A DNA stretch of 64,000 nucleotides, from contig NZ_VUOS01000019.1 in assembly GCF_009829325.1 (NCBI RefSeq), positions 175,136-239,135 of the forward strand. Direction: 5' to 3'. Both the position numbers and the translations under genes were made by a program. The stretch comes from Nocardia sp. CY41. Lineage in GTDB: Bacteria > Actinomycetota > Actinomycetes > Mycobacteriales > Mycobacteriaceae. Below are positions 24,962 through 47,871 of the stretch, piece after piece (the stretch's first letter is position 1; every line of letters starts with the position of its first letter). A model generated the notes under the pieces. The model saw only the letters and a list, made by a program, of their open reading frames with translations. It was not told the DNA's origin and did not search any database.

Positions 24962-26665
24962 ATGGCGGACAGTGGCCGAGTGATGGCGCGAGAACGAGTG
25001 CTCGGATCGGTGCGGCAGGTGTCCGAAGTGCTTCGTAGGCACCAAGTGGCGGCGCGTTCGGTCGCGGCGATCTTCGCGGGCCTGCTGTTGTTCGGTAGCT
25101 TCCCGCCGCGGCCGTGGTGGTTTCTCGCCCCGGTCGGCATCGCGATACTGACCCTCACCGTACGTGGCGGCGGCCGGCTGCGGGCGGGTTTCGGATACGG
25201 ATTCCTGGCCGGACTCGGGTTTTTCGTTCCGCTCCTGCCGTGGACGGGCATTTACGTCGGTCCACTGCCGTGGCTGGCGCTGTCCACCGTCTGCGCGCTG
25301 TACCTGGGCGTCTTCGGCCTGCTCGCCCGGCTCGTCGGCACGTTGCCCGGCTGGCCCCTCTGGGTGGCCTTGGCCTGGACCACGGCCGAGTGGGGCAGGT
25401 CGAGTTTCCCGTTCGGCGGTTTCCCGTGGGGCCGTTTGGCCTTCGGCCAGGCCGACGGCTGGTTCCTTTCGCTGGCCGCGGTCGGTGGCGCCCCGCTCGT
25501 CGGGTTCGCGGTCGCGCTGACCGGAACCGGCGCGGCGGCATTCGCGTCCTTGCTGTGGTCGGCGCGTCCCGCCGGTGACGGGCGCCGCACCGCCGATGCC
25601 GAGACCGGCGGCACTACCGCGACACCGGTGCGCCGACACATCCCCGTGACCCGACTCGGGTACGCCGCTGCGGCTTTCGCCGTGCTCGTCATGCCGCTCT
25701 CCGGCCTGCTGCTCCGGTCCGCGCTGCCGGATCCGGACGAGGGCGACAGGATGGTCACGGTCGCGGCGATCCAGGGCAGCGTGCCGCGTCTCGGGCTGGA
25801 TTTCAACGAGCAACGGCGTGCCGTGCTGGACAACCACGTCCGGCGCACCGAAGAGCTGGCGGACGAGGTGGCGGCGGGCCGCGCGCCGCGCCCCGATGTG
25901 GTGATCTGGCCGGAGAACTCCTCGGATATCGACCCGTTGCGCAACGCCGACGCGGCCGCCCTGATCACCGCGGCCTCCGAGCGGATCGGCGCACCCATCC
26001 TGGTCGGTGCCGTGCTGATCAACTCGGATCGGACCACGACCAACTCGGTGATGGTGTGGAACGGCGCGGGCGGCCCCGGTGAGCGGCACGACAAGAAGAT
26101 CATCCAGCCTTTCGGAGAGTACCTGCCGATGCGCGGCTTCTTCCGTCGTTTCTCCGAATACGCCGATCGTGCGGGGTATTTCGTGCCGGGAAATGGTGAC
26201 GGTGTGGTGCGTGCGGCGGGTATCGACATCGGCGTCGCGACGTGCTATGAGGTCGCCTTCGACCGGGCGTTCGAAGACGCGATGCGGGCCGGTGCCCAGC
26301 TGCTCACCGTGCCGACGAACAACGCCACCTTCGGCGACAGCGAGATGACCTATCAGCAGCTGGCCATGTCCCGCATCCGTGCTGTCGAGCACGGCAGGGC
26401 CCTGGTCGTCGCGGCCACGTCGGGTGTCAGCGCCATTATCGCCGCCGACGGCAGCGTGCGGCAGGAAACCTCGTTATTCGTGCCCGCCGCCCTGGTCGAC
26501 GAGCTGCCGTTGCGCACGGACAGCACGCTCGCAACGCGAATAGGCCCTGCACCGGAGCGGGTTTTCGTTATCGTGACAGCTTCGGCGGCGCTGGCGGCCA
26601 TCTTCCGGCGGCGCTCCGTGCGCGAAGATTTGCGAACCGCTCGGCGCACTGCCGGCAGTCGGTAA
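24962..26665 (+). CDS. lnt: Apolipoprotein N-acyltransferase
   Basis: 567 residues from ATG 24962 (ATG 24983 also possible; no strong ribosome site). Six or more N-terminal helices (residues about 28-225) include PWWFLAPVGIAIL and the family's SSFPFGGFPWGRLAFGQ. The C-terminal nitrilase domain has the Glu-Lys-Cys triad in VVIWPENSSDIDPL, RHDKKIIQPFGEYLP and GVATCYEVAFDRAF. It adds the third acyl chain to lipoproteins on the outer face of the membrane. In mycobacteria lnt and ppm1 are fused or adjacent; here the next gene is the peptide synthetase. Confidence 0.9.
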   Translation: MADSGRVMARERVLGSVRQVSEVLRRHQVAARSVAAIFAGLLLFGSFPPRPWWFLAPVGIAILTLTVRGGGRLRAGFGYGFLAGLGFFVPLLPWTGIYVGPLPWLALSTVCALYLGVFGLLARLVGTLPGWPLWVALAWTTAEWGRSSFPFGGFPWGRLAFGQADGWFLSLAAVGGAPLVGFAVALTGTGAAAFASLLWSARPAGDGRRTADAETGGTTATPVRRHIPVTRLGYAAAAFAVLVMPLSGLLLRSALPDPDEGDRMVTVAAIQGSVPRLGLDFNEQRRAVLDNHVRRTEELADEVAAGRAPRPDVVIWPENSSDIDPLRNADAAALITAASERIGAPILVGAVLINSDRTTTNSVMVWNGAGGPGERHDKKIIQPFGEYLPMRGFFRRFSEYADRAGYFVPGNGDGVVRAAGIDIGVATCYEVAFDRAFEDAMRAGAQLLTVPTNNATFGDSEMTYQQLAMSRIRAVEHGRALVVAATSGVSAIIAADGSVRQETSLFVPAALVDELPLRTDSTLATRIGPAPERVFVIVTASAALAAIFRRRSVREDLRTARRTAGSR

Positions 26666-27042
26666 CACTCTCCGTCGGGCCGCCGATAACCGAACGTCAG
26701 GTTTGTTCCGTCCCCCATCGGCCCGAAAGTAATGGTACGGAATTGAGTTGCGCTTTGTTCGCCTGGCAATGAAATCGGTCGTCGGAGTACCATCGAAAAG
26801 TCTGGTCAGGACCCGTTTTGGTTCAGCTCGACCTAGTTGAGTCGCAATGTTTGCGGAAATGTAACCAACCAAAGTGGCCTTCTGCCAAGGACGTTGGATG
26901 TGAAACAAATCCAATACGTCGGCAATCCGGCTGAAGCGATGCTCCGAATCATAGGGCGTGGATCACGTCCTCCGGCAGGCGCGTGCGCTTGCTGGGACGG
27001 TGCTCGGGGAGTTGCGTCAACAGCGGCAGAACGGAGTGATTG
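26666..27042 (+). promoter_or_regulatory. A/T-richer leader and probable promoter of the peptide synthetase operon
   Basis: 377 bp, noticeably less GC-rich than the surroundings. A candidate promoter is TTGAGT (26837-26842), 17 bases, TGTAAC (26860-26865), four of six matches to each consensus half. The spacer holds a small palindrome, CGCAA-TGT-TTGCG (26843-26855), a possible operator. No iron box or other known operator was seen. GGAG (27033-27036) six bases before ATG 27043 is the ribosome site. A 47-codon frame from GTG 26900 ends at TGATG on the synthetase start, but its third positions are not GC-biased, so it is probably not coding. Confidence 0.35.
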
Positions 27043-40688
<13,646 letters not shown>

Positions 40689-40692
<4 letters not shown>

Positions 40693-41681
40693 GCTTCGCG
40701 GTCGAGGTGACCGGCCTGGTGAAGAACTACGGCCGCGCCCGCGTCCTGGACGAGATCGACCTACGAATCCCCACGGGCACGGTGATGGGCCTGCTCGGCC
40801 CGAACGGGGCGGGCAAGACGACGACCGTGCGGATCGTCACCACGCTGCTGAAGCCCTCCGCCGGGTCGGTACGGGTGGCGGGCGTCGACGTGCTGCACGA
40901 TCCATCGGCGGCGCGCAAGCGGATCGGTTTGTCCGGCCAGTACGCCGCCGTCGACGCCAACCTGTCCGGCTACGAGAACCTGCGCATGGTGGCCCGGCTG
41001 TACGGGATGTCCCAGCGCCAGGCGACCGCTCGGGCCACCGAACTGCTCGGTGCCCTCGGGCTCGACTACGCCGCACACCGCAGGGCGGGGACGTACTCCG
41101 GCGGCATGGCCAGGCGGCTCGACCTCGCGGGCGCGCTGGTCGCGCGGCCGCCCGTGGTGGTGCTGGACGAGCCGACCACCGGCTTGGACCCGCGCGGCAG
41201 GCTGGACATGTGGCGGGTGATCGGCGACCTCGTCGACGACGGCACCACGGTGCTGCTCACCACGCAATACCTGGAAGAAGCGGATTTACTGGCCGACCGC
41301 ATCACCGTGATCGACCACGGGCGGGTCATCGCGCGCGGCTCGGCCGACGAGCTGAAGACCTCGATCGGTGGTGACCGGCTCACCGTCACCCTGGCCGCCG
41401 GGCAGGCCGCCGAGCCCGCGCTGGCCGTGCTGGCGCAGATCGGCGTCGGCAAGCCCGCTCACGAGGTGGGCACCGACGAGGTGTCGGTGGTGGTCGGCGA
41501 CGGCTCGCGCACCATGGTGGAAGCGCTGCGCAGACTCGACGACGCGGGCGTCTGCGTGGTCGACGCGAACGTGCACCGGCCGAGCCTCGACGACGTATTC
41601 CTTTCCCTCACCGGCAAGCCGGGCGACACGCCCGTCACGGAGCCGGAGACCGATGACGTACCAGAGGAGATCATGTCGTGA
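40689..41681 (+). CDS. DrrA-type ABC transporter ATP-binding protein
   Basis: 330 residues from GTG 40689, overlapping the synthetase stop by four bases. Walker A GLLGPNGAGKTTTVRI, signature YSGGMARRLDLAGAL, Walker B VVVLDEPTTGLDP, and LLTTQYLEEADLLADRI, in which Gln replaces the usual switch His, as in daunorubicin-type DrrA proteins. The C-terminal extension (about 240-330, with RPSLDDVFLSLTGK) is the DrrA regulatory tail. It powers export with the permease encoded next. Coupling to the synthetase makes the peptide the likely cargo. Confidence 0.92.
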
Positions 41682-42553
41682 GCACGGCAATGGTGCGGGA
41701 GGCGGCCCCGCAGGCGCAGCCGCGGCCCGGAAAGGCCGCGACGCAGCAGGATTCCGCTCCCCGGCTGCGGTTGTTCCGGGACAGCGCGATCGTGGCCCAT
41801 CGCAATCTGCTGACCATCCTGCGCGTGCCGACGCTCCTGGTGACCGCGACGATTCAGCCGCTGATGTTCGTGTTCCTGTTCGCTTACATCTTCGGCGCGT
41901 CGCTCGGCGGTGGCCAGTACCGGGAATTCCTGCTCGCGGGCATCTTCACCCAGACGGTGGCGTTCAACGCCGCGTTCACCACGGTCGGCCTCGCCGGGGA
42001 CCTGCAGAAGGGCATCATCGACCGGATGCGGGCGCTGCCGATGTCGCGGCTGGCCGTGCTGATGGGCCGCACACTGTCGGACCTCGTGGTCAACATCCTC
42101 AGCCTGGCGGTGATGGTCGGGTGCGGGTACGTGGTCGGGTGGCGCATCCACGGCAGCGTCACCGACGCCGTGCTGGCGTTCGCCGTGATCCTGCTGTTCG
42201 CGTTCGCGATGTCCTGGGTCGGTGCGCTGACCGGCTTGCTGTCACCCACCGTCGAGGTGGCGCAGAGCGCCGGGCTGATCTGGCTGTTCCCGCTGACGTT
42301 CATCTCCTCGGCGTTCATCTCCGCCGAAACCCTGCCCGGCCCGCTGCGCACGATCGCCGAATGGAATCCGATCACCGCGGTCTCGGCGGCCGGACGCAAG
42401 CTGTTCGACAACGACTCGCCGCCCACATTCGTCCCGCCCAGCGGCTGGGCCGCAGACCACTGCGTCGAATACGCGATCGCCTGCTCGGTGGCGATCCTCG
42501 TGCTGGCCGTGCCGCTGGCGCTGCTGCGTTACCGCAAGGTGGCCAGCCGCTGA
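41678..42553 (+). CDS. DrrB-type ABC-2 permease
   Basis: 291 residues from GTG 41678, overlapping the ATPase stop by four bases. After a 30-residue polar N-terminus come six hydrophobic helices of the ABC-2 type, with LLTILRVPTLLVTATIQPLM, GGQYREFLLAGIFTQTVAFN, the cytosolic coupling helix DLQKGIIDRMRALPMSRLAV, and AEWNPITAVSAAGRKLF. This is the membrane half of the exporter. It is the last gene before the strong terminator at 42565-42598. Confidence 0.92.
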   Translation: MSTAMVREAAPQAQPRPGKAATQQDSAPRLRLFRDSAIVAHRNLLTILRVPTLLVTATIQPLMFVFLFAYIFGASLGGGQYREFLLAGIFTQTVAFNAAFTTVGLAGDLQKGIIDRMRALPMSRLAVLMGRTLSDLVVNILSLAVMVGCGYVVGWRIHGSVTDAVLAFAVILLFAFAMSWVGALTGLLSPTVEVAQSAGLIWLFPLTFISSAFISAETLPGPLRTIAEWNPITAVSAAGRKLFDNDSPPTFVPPSGWAADHCVEYAIACSVAILVLAVPLALLRYRKVASR

Positions 42554-42564
42554 CCCGGACAGCG

Positions 42565-42598
42565 AACGGCCGCCGCATCGAACGATGCGGCGGCCGTT
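42565..42598. terminator. Strong bidirectional terminator between the NRPS operon and rbpA
   Basis: AACGGCCGCCGCATCG (42565-42580) and CGATGCGGCGGCCGTT (42583-42598) form a perfect 16-bp stem with a tiny loop. It ends in T's on the plus strand and starts with A's, so it can serve both convergent transcripts: the exporter operon (stop 42553) and rbpA (stop 42617). Confidence 0.9.
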
Positions 42599-42616
42599 TC
42601 CGTACTGCGCGAACCG

Positions 42617-42952
42617 TCAGGCGCGGCGACGGGTCTTGAGCAGTTCGAGGCGCTCCTTGAGCAACTCCTCGAGCTCCTCCTTGCTGCGGCGCTCCAGCAG
42701 CATGTCCCAGTGCGTGCGCGGCGGTTTCACCTTCTTGGTCTCCTGCGTGGTGCCCTCGATCAGCACACCCTCCTGGCCGTTGCGGCACAGCCAGGTCGGC
42801 GGGATCTCGGCGTCGTCGGCGAAGGGAACGTCGAATTCCTCGCCGTTGTCGGTCCGGTACCGGGCGATCCGACGCGGAGCCAGGTCGTGGTCGCGATCGG
42901 TCTCGTAGCTCACCGCTCCGAGCCGACTGCCTCGGAGTACGCGATCTGCCAT
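42617..42952 (-). CDS. rbpA: RNA polymerase-binding protein RbpA
   Basis: 111 residues, the same length as mycobacterial RbpA, from ATG 42952 with GGGAGAGG upstream. Landmarks: MADRVLRGSRLGAVSYETDR, APRRIARYRTDNGEEFDVPF, WLCRNGQEGVLIEG in the core domain, and the C-terminal sigma-interaction helix RTHWDMLLERRSKEELEELL. It binds RNA polymerase with the principal sigma factor and supports open-complex formation. Probably transcribed from the ECF-type promoter at 43040-43067. Confidence 0.95.
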   Translation of the reverse strand: MADRVLRGSRLGAVSYETDRDHDLAPRRIARYRTDNGEEFDVPFADDAEIPPTWLCRNGQEGVLIEGTTQETKKVKPPRTHWDMLLERRSKEELEELLKERLELLKTRRRA

Positions 42953-43039
42953 GGTGTGCCTCTCCCTGTGTGCTCGAGTCTTCGTGCGCTGCGACCGTGT
43001 CCGCACGGCTGCGCGGGGCATCCGCCGGACTTGATGTAC

Positions 43040-43067
43040 AACGATCGGGCCGGCGCCGATAGTTCCC
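43040..43067 (-). promoter_or_regulatory. SigR/SigH-like ECF promoter for rbpA
   Basis: On the minus strand GGGAAC (complement of 43062-43067), exactly 18 bases, then CGTT (complement of 43040-43043). This fits the thiol-stress sigma consensus GGGAAT-N18-GTT known for SigR of Streptomyces coelicolor, whose regulon includes rbpA. The transcript would have a leader of about 85 nt. Confidence 0.6.
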
Positions 43068-43195
43068 GACGCGGCCGCGGTGAACCGTTCCATTGTAGTG
43101 CCCTCGGCACGCAGGCCTCGTCATGCCCGATGCGGGGCGATTCTCCGGGGGTCAGTGAGCGGATCGCGGGCCGCGGGCTATTAGTGTTCTGCGTC

Positions 43196-43516
43196 ATGTC
43201 GCGCCGCTTGTCCTGCCAGTGGTGTGGGCGGGAGATCGTGGAATCGGAGGCCGGCCGCCGTCGCCGGTACTGCCGCCAGTCCTGTCGCCAACGCGCCTAC
43301 GAACACCGCAACAGCTTGAAGGGGACCGGGATCCCCGACGACGCGGTTGTGCTCAGCGCCCAGGAGGCGGCCGACTTGGCCGATCGCTGGTTCGCCGCCC
43401 GCTGCGCCGCCGAGGACGTCGCCACCGCCATCGCGGAGGGGGCGACGTCCGACGAGCTGGCCGCGCTCGGCAAGACCCTGGTCGCGCTCACCCGTGACGC
43501 GGAACGCCTTCGCTGA
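43196..43516 (+). CDS. Small zinc-ribbon-like protein
   Basis: 106 residues from ATG 43196. The N-terminus, MSRRLSCQWCGREIVESEAG RRRRYCRQSCRQRAYEHRN, holds a CxxC...CxxxC metal site. The rest is an acidic helical region with SAQEAADLADRWFAARCAAE and DELAALGKTLVALTRDAE. It is divergent from rbpA, and its promoter region adjoins the rbpA promoter. Function unknown. Its 3' end overlaps the convergent membrane-protein gene by 29 bp. Confidence 0.75.
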   Translation: MSRRLSCQWCGREIVESEAGRRRRYCRQSCRQRAYEHRNSLKGTGIPDDAVVLSAQEAADLADRWFAARCAAEDVATAIAEGATSDELAALGKTLVALTRDAERLR

Positions 43517-44561
43517 CCGGCTCCGCCGCCGGACCCGGGCCGGCGCCGCGGTGACGGAGATACACCGCGCCGAGCAACAGCCCGACGGTCGCAGCCAGTC
43601 CGCCCGCCGCGAGCCAGGTGGCCCGATCCGGGTGGACCAGCGGCTGCGCCCGCATCGCCTGCCAGAAGACGAGCGCGAGCAGACCGGCGTATCCGACGGC
43701 CAGCACGCCCACGACCGCGGTGCGGGCGCGTTCGAGCCGCAGCCAGCGACAGCGCGGAGCGAGCCAGGCGAGCGCGAGGGCCACCAGCAGCAGGACCTGG
43801 ATGCCGTGCAGCCCGACGAAGTGCGGAACGCGCAGGTCACCGCCGACGGTGCTCCAATGCGTGATCGGCATGCCTGCCATGGCGTCGCGCGGGGCGAGAT
43901 CGCCCGCGTCGGCCAGGACCGTGTGCCCCGCGGCCAACTCGACCACTCGTCCGTCGCTGTCACGGACGAGTTGCTTACCGGTGAACCCCATCAGGTAGCC
44001 GAGCGCCATGCCGACGACGGCCAGGGCCAGACCGGCGTGGATGGCCCGCGCCGTGGGGCGGTCCACCAACCGCTGCCAGGCCAGGATCAGCACGATGACC
44101 AGGTTGGCGAGGAACAATCCTGGGACGCCGGAGGCGAAGACGACCTGCCCGATCGAGTTCACCGGGTCGTCCTGGGTGTTGAAGTGGCTGAAGGTTCCCC
44201 GCGCGGCTTGCACCACGATGAATCCGACGTCGATGAACCCGGTCACCGCGAATACCGTGCCCAGCCACCAGGTGGCGCGGCTTCCCTTGTGCGGCAACGA
44301 CAGCAGCCATGCCAGCGTGAGGCTGTAGAGGAAGAAGGCCACGCCGAACTTCATCGGCTTGAGCCAGACCGACTCGCCGAGCAGCGTGCGGTCGTCGACC
44401 GGCATCGCCGCGAGGCAGAACAGGACGAGCGCGGCCATCGCGGTGACCGTGCCGAGTAGCGGTCGATGCAGTCGCGCGCGCTCCGCCACCGCCGTGCCCG
44501 CCCGCGATCGCGGCGACGACGACTCGCCCTGCGGCGGCGCGGCGAAATCTGTTGTGGACAT
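43488..44561 (-). CDS. Multi-pass membrane protein of unknown function
   Basis: 357 residues from ATG 44561. About eight hydrophobic helices after a 35-residue polar N-terminus, starting with LLGTVTAMAALVLFCLAAMP. A conserved-looking stretch is LLGESVWLKPMKFGVAFFLY. Loop His residues (SHFNTQDDPVNSIGQ, HWSTVGGDLRVPHFVGLHG IQ) could bind a metal or heme. I do not recognise the family. Tail-to-tail overlap of 29 bp with the zinc-ribbon gene. Confidence 0.7.
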   Translation of the reverse strand: MSTTDFAAPPQGESSSPRSRAGTAVAERARLHRPLLGTVTAMAALVLFCLAAMPVDDRTLLGESVWLKPMKFGVAFFLYSLTLAWLLSLPHKGSRATWWLGTVFAVTGFIDVGFIVVQAARGTFSHFNTQDDPVNSIGQVVFASGVPGLFLANLVIVLILAWQRLVDRPTARAIHAGLALAVVGMALGYLMGFTGKQLVRDSDGRVVELAAGHTVLADAGDLAPRDAMAGMPITHWSTVGGDLRVPHFVGLHGIQVLLLVALALAWLAPRCRWLRLERARTAVVGVLAVGYAGLLALVFWQAMRAQPLVHPDRATWLAAGGLAATVGLLLGAVYLRHRGAGPGPAAEPVSEGVPRHG

Positions 44562-44786
44562 GGACCGAACGTAGAAATCGCGAACCCCGCCAAGCGTCCC
44601 GCCGCAGCGCCATTCGCGCCTAGTACCCCGGTACGGGTCGGGCGTCCGGGTGATACCGCGGAGGCGGCATGGTTGGGGAGAGCGGGAAAGGGCCGCGAAC
44701 GCGCCGTTGCGTTCGCGGCCCCGTCGAGGGCGACCGCGTCGTCGCCGAGTTTGTCCGCGGACTCCTGTCCCACGAACGGGTCGGGG

Positions 44787-45503
44787 TCAGTCCTCCGCCG
44801 CGAACCCGACGTCGATGCCGCGCTCGGCCAGCCAGGGCCGCGGGTCGATCGGTGCGCCGTCGGGCAGGTGGACCTCGTAGTGCAGGTGCGGGCCGGTGGA
44901 ATAGCCACGGTTGCCGACCGTCGCGATGACGTCGCCCGCGCGGACCGGCTGGCCCACGGCGACGAGGATGTCGTTGACGTGGCCGTAGACGCCGACGGTG
45001 CCGTCGTCCTGTTGCACCCGCACCCACAGGCCGAAGCCGGAGGCGGGTCCGGCCTCGATCACGACGCCGTCGGTGACCGTGGCGATCGGGGCGCCGAGCG
45101 GGTCGCCGAAATCCAGGCCCGCGTGCAGCGTGCCCCAGCGAGTCCCGAAATTCGAGGTGAGCACGCCGGCCACCGGACGGACGGTCTTCGGTGGGGTGAA
45201 GTCCTGGGCGATGCGGTTCGGGTCCCAGGGTGCGGGCAGCGGGGCCGCTTGCGGCGCCTGGTTCTGGTCCGGGGCGAAGACGGCGAACTGGGTCGTGCCC
45301 TCGGCCGGGCGGATCTCGCCCGAGGCGATCTTGCCCGCGACGAGGCGGGCGGAGGCGTCGGTGTCCTGGTCCTGCTGTGCCGCGGCGAGGATGCCGGCGG
45401 AGGCGGTGACGACCGCGGCGGCGGCGAGGACACGGGTGGCAGCGCGGTCGCGGCGCAGTCGGGTCACGCTCCGGCGAATCGGTAACGGAAAGGTCACGGG
45501 CAT
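44787..45503 (-). CDS. M23-family peptidoglycan endopeptidase (LytM-like)
   Basis: 238 residues from ATG 45503. A positively charged N-terminus and one hydrophobic segment (VLAAAAVVTASAGILAAAQQ, about 24-43) form a signal or anchor. The C-terminal LytM domain has zinc ligands in GTLHAGLDFGDPLG (HxxxD) and TGPHLHYEVHL (HxH). It would cut peptidoglycan cross-bridges outside the membrane. No partner gene is adjacent, and it is divergent from the arsR-like gene. Confidence 0.88.
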   Translation of the reverse strand: MPVTFPLPIRRSVTRLRRDRAATRVLAAAAVVTASAGILAAAQQDQDTDASARLVAGKIASGEIRPAEGTTQFAVFAPDQNQAPQAAPLPAPWDPNRIAQDFTPPKTVRPVAGVLTSNFGTRWGTLHAGLDFGDPLGAPIATVTDGVVIEAGPASGFGLWVRVQQDDGTVGVYGHVNDILVAVGQPVRAGDVIATVGNRGYSTGPHLHYEVHLPDGAPIDPRPWLAERGIDVGFAAED

Positions 45504-45687
45504 GCATCGAACGTAAGCGAGCCGGCGCGCCGGTCGGCAATCCTGTGGCTATCATCACCGGGCATCGAAAGCCCAGGTCGTCGGTCACGGGTAGGTAACG
45601 ACGGAGCGTTGTTCGGCGTATGAGCTGGGCAGACGACCTCGTACCCGACTGTTGACCGGCAAAACGTCGGACGCCCACACTATGTGA

Positions 45688-45999
45688 GTGGCGACTAATG
45701 GAGTTCGTGCACTGACGGCGCTGGCGGACCCGACCCGGCGCGCGATTTTCGAGGCTTTGCCGCAGCACCCGCGCTCGGTCGGCGACATCGCGCACGACCT
45801 GGGCGTGACCAGTTCGGCGGTCTCCCAGCATCTGCGCGTGCTGCGCGAGGCCCGGTTGGTCATGATGCGGCCGGAAGGCAACCGGAGGCTGTACTCCTTG
45901 GACCCGCGTGGCCTCGCCGACGCCCGCGACTATCTCGAGCAGTTCTGGCCGAGTGCGATCGCCGCGTACTCCGCGGCGATCGCGACGGCGAACGCCTGA
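45688..45999 (+). CDS. ArsR-family regulator
   Basis: 103 residues from GTG 45688. Winged helix: ALADPTRRAIFEALPQHPRS VGDIAHDLGVTSSAVSQHLRVLREARLVMMRPEGNRRLYSLDP. No Cys pairs of the metal-sensing type are present, so it is probably a metabolite- or protein-responsive member of the SdpR-like kind. TTGACC at 45652-45657 could be the -35 element. No partner polyketide-cyclase-like gene follows; the next gene is convergent. Confidence 0.85.
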   Translation: MATNGVRALTALADPTRRAIFEALPQHPRSVGDIAHDLGVTSSAVSQHLRVLREARLVMMRPEGNRRLYSLDPRGLADARDYLEQFWPSAIAAYSAAIATANA

Positions 46000-46038
46000 A
46001 CCGGGGGCCCGTCATCCCCGGATGGCGTCGGGCGACGG

Positions 46039-47025
46039 TCATCCGACGCGCCGATATGCCGGTTTGCGGCGGTCGGTGTTCGTGCTGGGCCAGTTGCGCA
46101 TACTCAACTGTTTGTCGACCGCGTTGATCACCTCGGTGACCCCGATCTGCAACAGCCCGGGGTCGGGGGTGTCGGCGTACGGGTCGCCGACCTGGCCGGC
46201 CCACAGCACCGCGTGCCTGCCCAGCAGGTGCGCGGGCGGGCCCGCCCGCCGGGGCGGCGTCGGGCCGAACAGTAGGACGGTGCGGGTGCCGAACGCCGTG
46301 GCCAGATGGGCGACACCGGTGTCCCCGCAGATCACCAGCGCGGCTTCGGCGACCGTGGCGGCCAGATCGATGAGGTTCTGCTCCCCGGCCAGCACCCGGC
46401 CGACCGGCAGCCCGGCCCGTGCGGCGATGCCCAGTGCGAGTTGGCGCTCGTTGTCGTCGCCGGTGAGGACGACTTCACGTCCGAGTACCAGCAGGTGCCG
46501 CACAACCGCGGCGAAACGGTCCGGGGGCCAGCGGCGGGCCGGCGCGCCGGCGCCGACGTGCACGACCACGCAGTCGCGGCGGCTGGTCGTCGAGACCGGC
46601 GGTACCAGGCCGAGGTTGCGTCGATCGGCTCCGATGCCGTCGTACTCGAGCAGGTGACACCAGCGGTCCACCTCGTGCATGTCGTTGTCCCACTCGGGGC
46701 CGGGTAGCTCGGGAAATGCGGCGTTGCGAAACGAGAGGATGCGTCCGGGGTCGGTCTTGGCGAGCGTGACGATGCTTTCCGCGCTCGCGCCGTGCAGGTT
46801 GACCGCCAATTCGGGCGGCGGCGCGTCCCAGCGGAGGCTGCTCGGATCGGCGGTCGGCACCAGCGCGTCGACCGAGGCGATCAAGTCGACGATGGGCTTG
46901 AGCCGCGGCGGTGCCGCCAGGACGATGCGATCGTGGGGTTTGGCCCGGCGCAGTGCACGGAGAGCCGGGACCGCGGTGAGTAGATCACCGAGCCCACGCG
47001 CCTGCAACACGAGCAGAACCGCCAC
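46039..47025 (-). CDS. Glycosyltransferase family 9 protein
   Basis: 328 residues from GTG 47025, which follows GGAGAAGAGG. The heptosyltransferase-like fold shows in LLVLQARGLGDLLTAVPALR at the N-terminus and in CVVVHVGAGAPARRWPPDRF, VICGDTGVAHLATAFGTRTV LLFGPTPP in the C-terminal nucleotide-sugar half. In actinobacteria GT9 proteins decorate envelope glycolipids or secondary metabolites. The donor and acceptor are unknown. A single-gene unit. Confidence 0.88.
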   Translation of the reverse strand: MAVLLVLQARGLGDLLTAVPALRALRRAKPHDRIVLAAPPRLKPIVDLIASVDALVPTADPSSLRWDAPPPELAVNLHGASAESIVTLAKTDPGRILSFRNAAFPELPGPEWDNDMHEVDRWCHLLEYDGIGADRRNLGLVPPVSTTSRRDCVVVHVGAGAPARRWPPDRFAAVVRHLLVLGREVVLTGDDNERQLALGIAARAGLPVGRVLAGEQNLIDLAATVAEAALVICGDTGVAHLATAFGTRTVLLFGPTPPRRAGPPAHLLGRHAVLWAGQVGDPYADTPDPGLLQIGVTEVINAVDKQLSMRNWPSTNTDRRKPAYRRVG

Positions 47026-47237
47026 CCTCTTCTCCTAGCCACCCGAGTCTCACCGAACCCCGACCCACCCGTTCACCCCAGGGGCGCCAACGAAGAGTCA
47101 CTCCGTGATGACTACCCGACCGGCCGGACGGTGAAACGTGAACTCCGGGCAACGCCGCGGTACCGGCCGAACAAGCGCGATGCGGCCGGGTCGGCAAATG
47201 ATCAGAAAACCCGCGACCTCAGCTATAGCATCAAAGT

Positions 47238-47828
47238 ATGACGACAAACAGCGTGGTAGAGGGTCCGTTGCAGTCTCTTGCCCGCCGTGCGTGGCAAACC
47301 GTTCTGCTCACCGGCGTTCTGGCGGTGATCCTCGGCATCCTGATCCTGGTCTGGCCGGACATCACCCTGCAGGCGGCAGGCATCGTCTTCGGCATCTATC
47401 TGGTGGTCACCGGCTTCCTGCAGTTGATCGCGGCTTTCGGCGCGCCGGCCAGTGCGGGGCTGCGGGTGCTGTCGTTCATCATCGGCGTGCTGTCCATCGT
47501 GGTCGGCGTGTTCTGCTTCCGCGACGAACTGGCCTCGATCCTGCTGCTGGGCCTGTGGATCGGCATCGGCTGGCTCTTCCGCGGGATCGCGCTGCTGGCG
47601 GCGGCGATCTCCGAACCCGCGATGCCGGGGCGCTGGTGGCAGGTGTTCTTCGGCGTGGTGACCGCGGCCGCGGGTGTCGTCCTGATCGTCTGGCCGGTTC
47701 GGTCGGTGGCCACGCTGGCCGTTTTGGCGGGGGTCTGGCTGATCATCCTCGGCATCATGGAGATCGTCGTGGCGTTCGGGATCCGCAGGGACGTCCGGGC
47801 GGTGGGCGCCGCGCACGCCGTCGCCTGA
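47238..47828 (+). CDS. HdeD-family membrane protein
   Basis: 196 residues from ATG 47238. Six hydrophobic helices in three hairpins with the DUF308/HdeD repeats: GVLAVILGILILVWPDITLQ, IGVLSIVVGVFCFRDELA, and GVVTAAAGVVLIVWPVRSVA. HdeD is linked to acid resistance in enterobacteria; in actinobacteria the role is undefined. TATAGC ten bases before the ATG suggests a very short leader or a -10 element. Confidence 0.87.
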   Translation: MTTNSVVEGPLQSLARRAWQTVLLTGVLAVILGILILVWPDITLQAAGIVFGIYLVVTGFLQLIAAFGAPASAGLRVLSFIIGVLSIVVGVFCFRDELASILLLGLWIGIGWLFRGIALLAAAISEPAMPGRWWQVFFGVVTAAAGVVLIVWPVRSVATLAVLAGVWLIILGIMEIVVAFGIRRDVRAVGAAHAVA

Positions 47829-47840
47829 CAACAGATTTCA

Positions 47841-47871
47841 CCCGGCCGGGCGCGATCGACGCTCGGCCGGG
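47841..47871 (+). terminator. Hairpin after hdeD-like gene
   Basis: CCCGGCCG (47841-47848) pairs with CGGCCGGG (47864-47871), 13 bp after the stop codon. No T-run. Confidence 0.45.
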
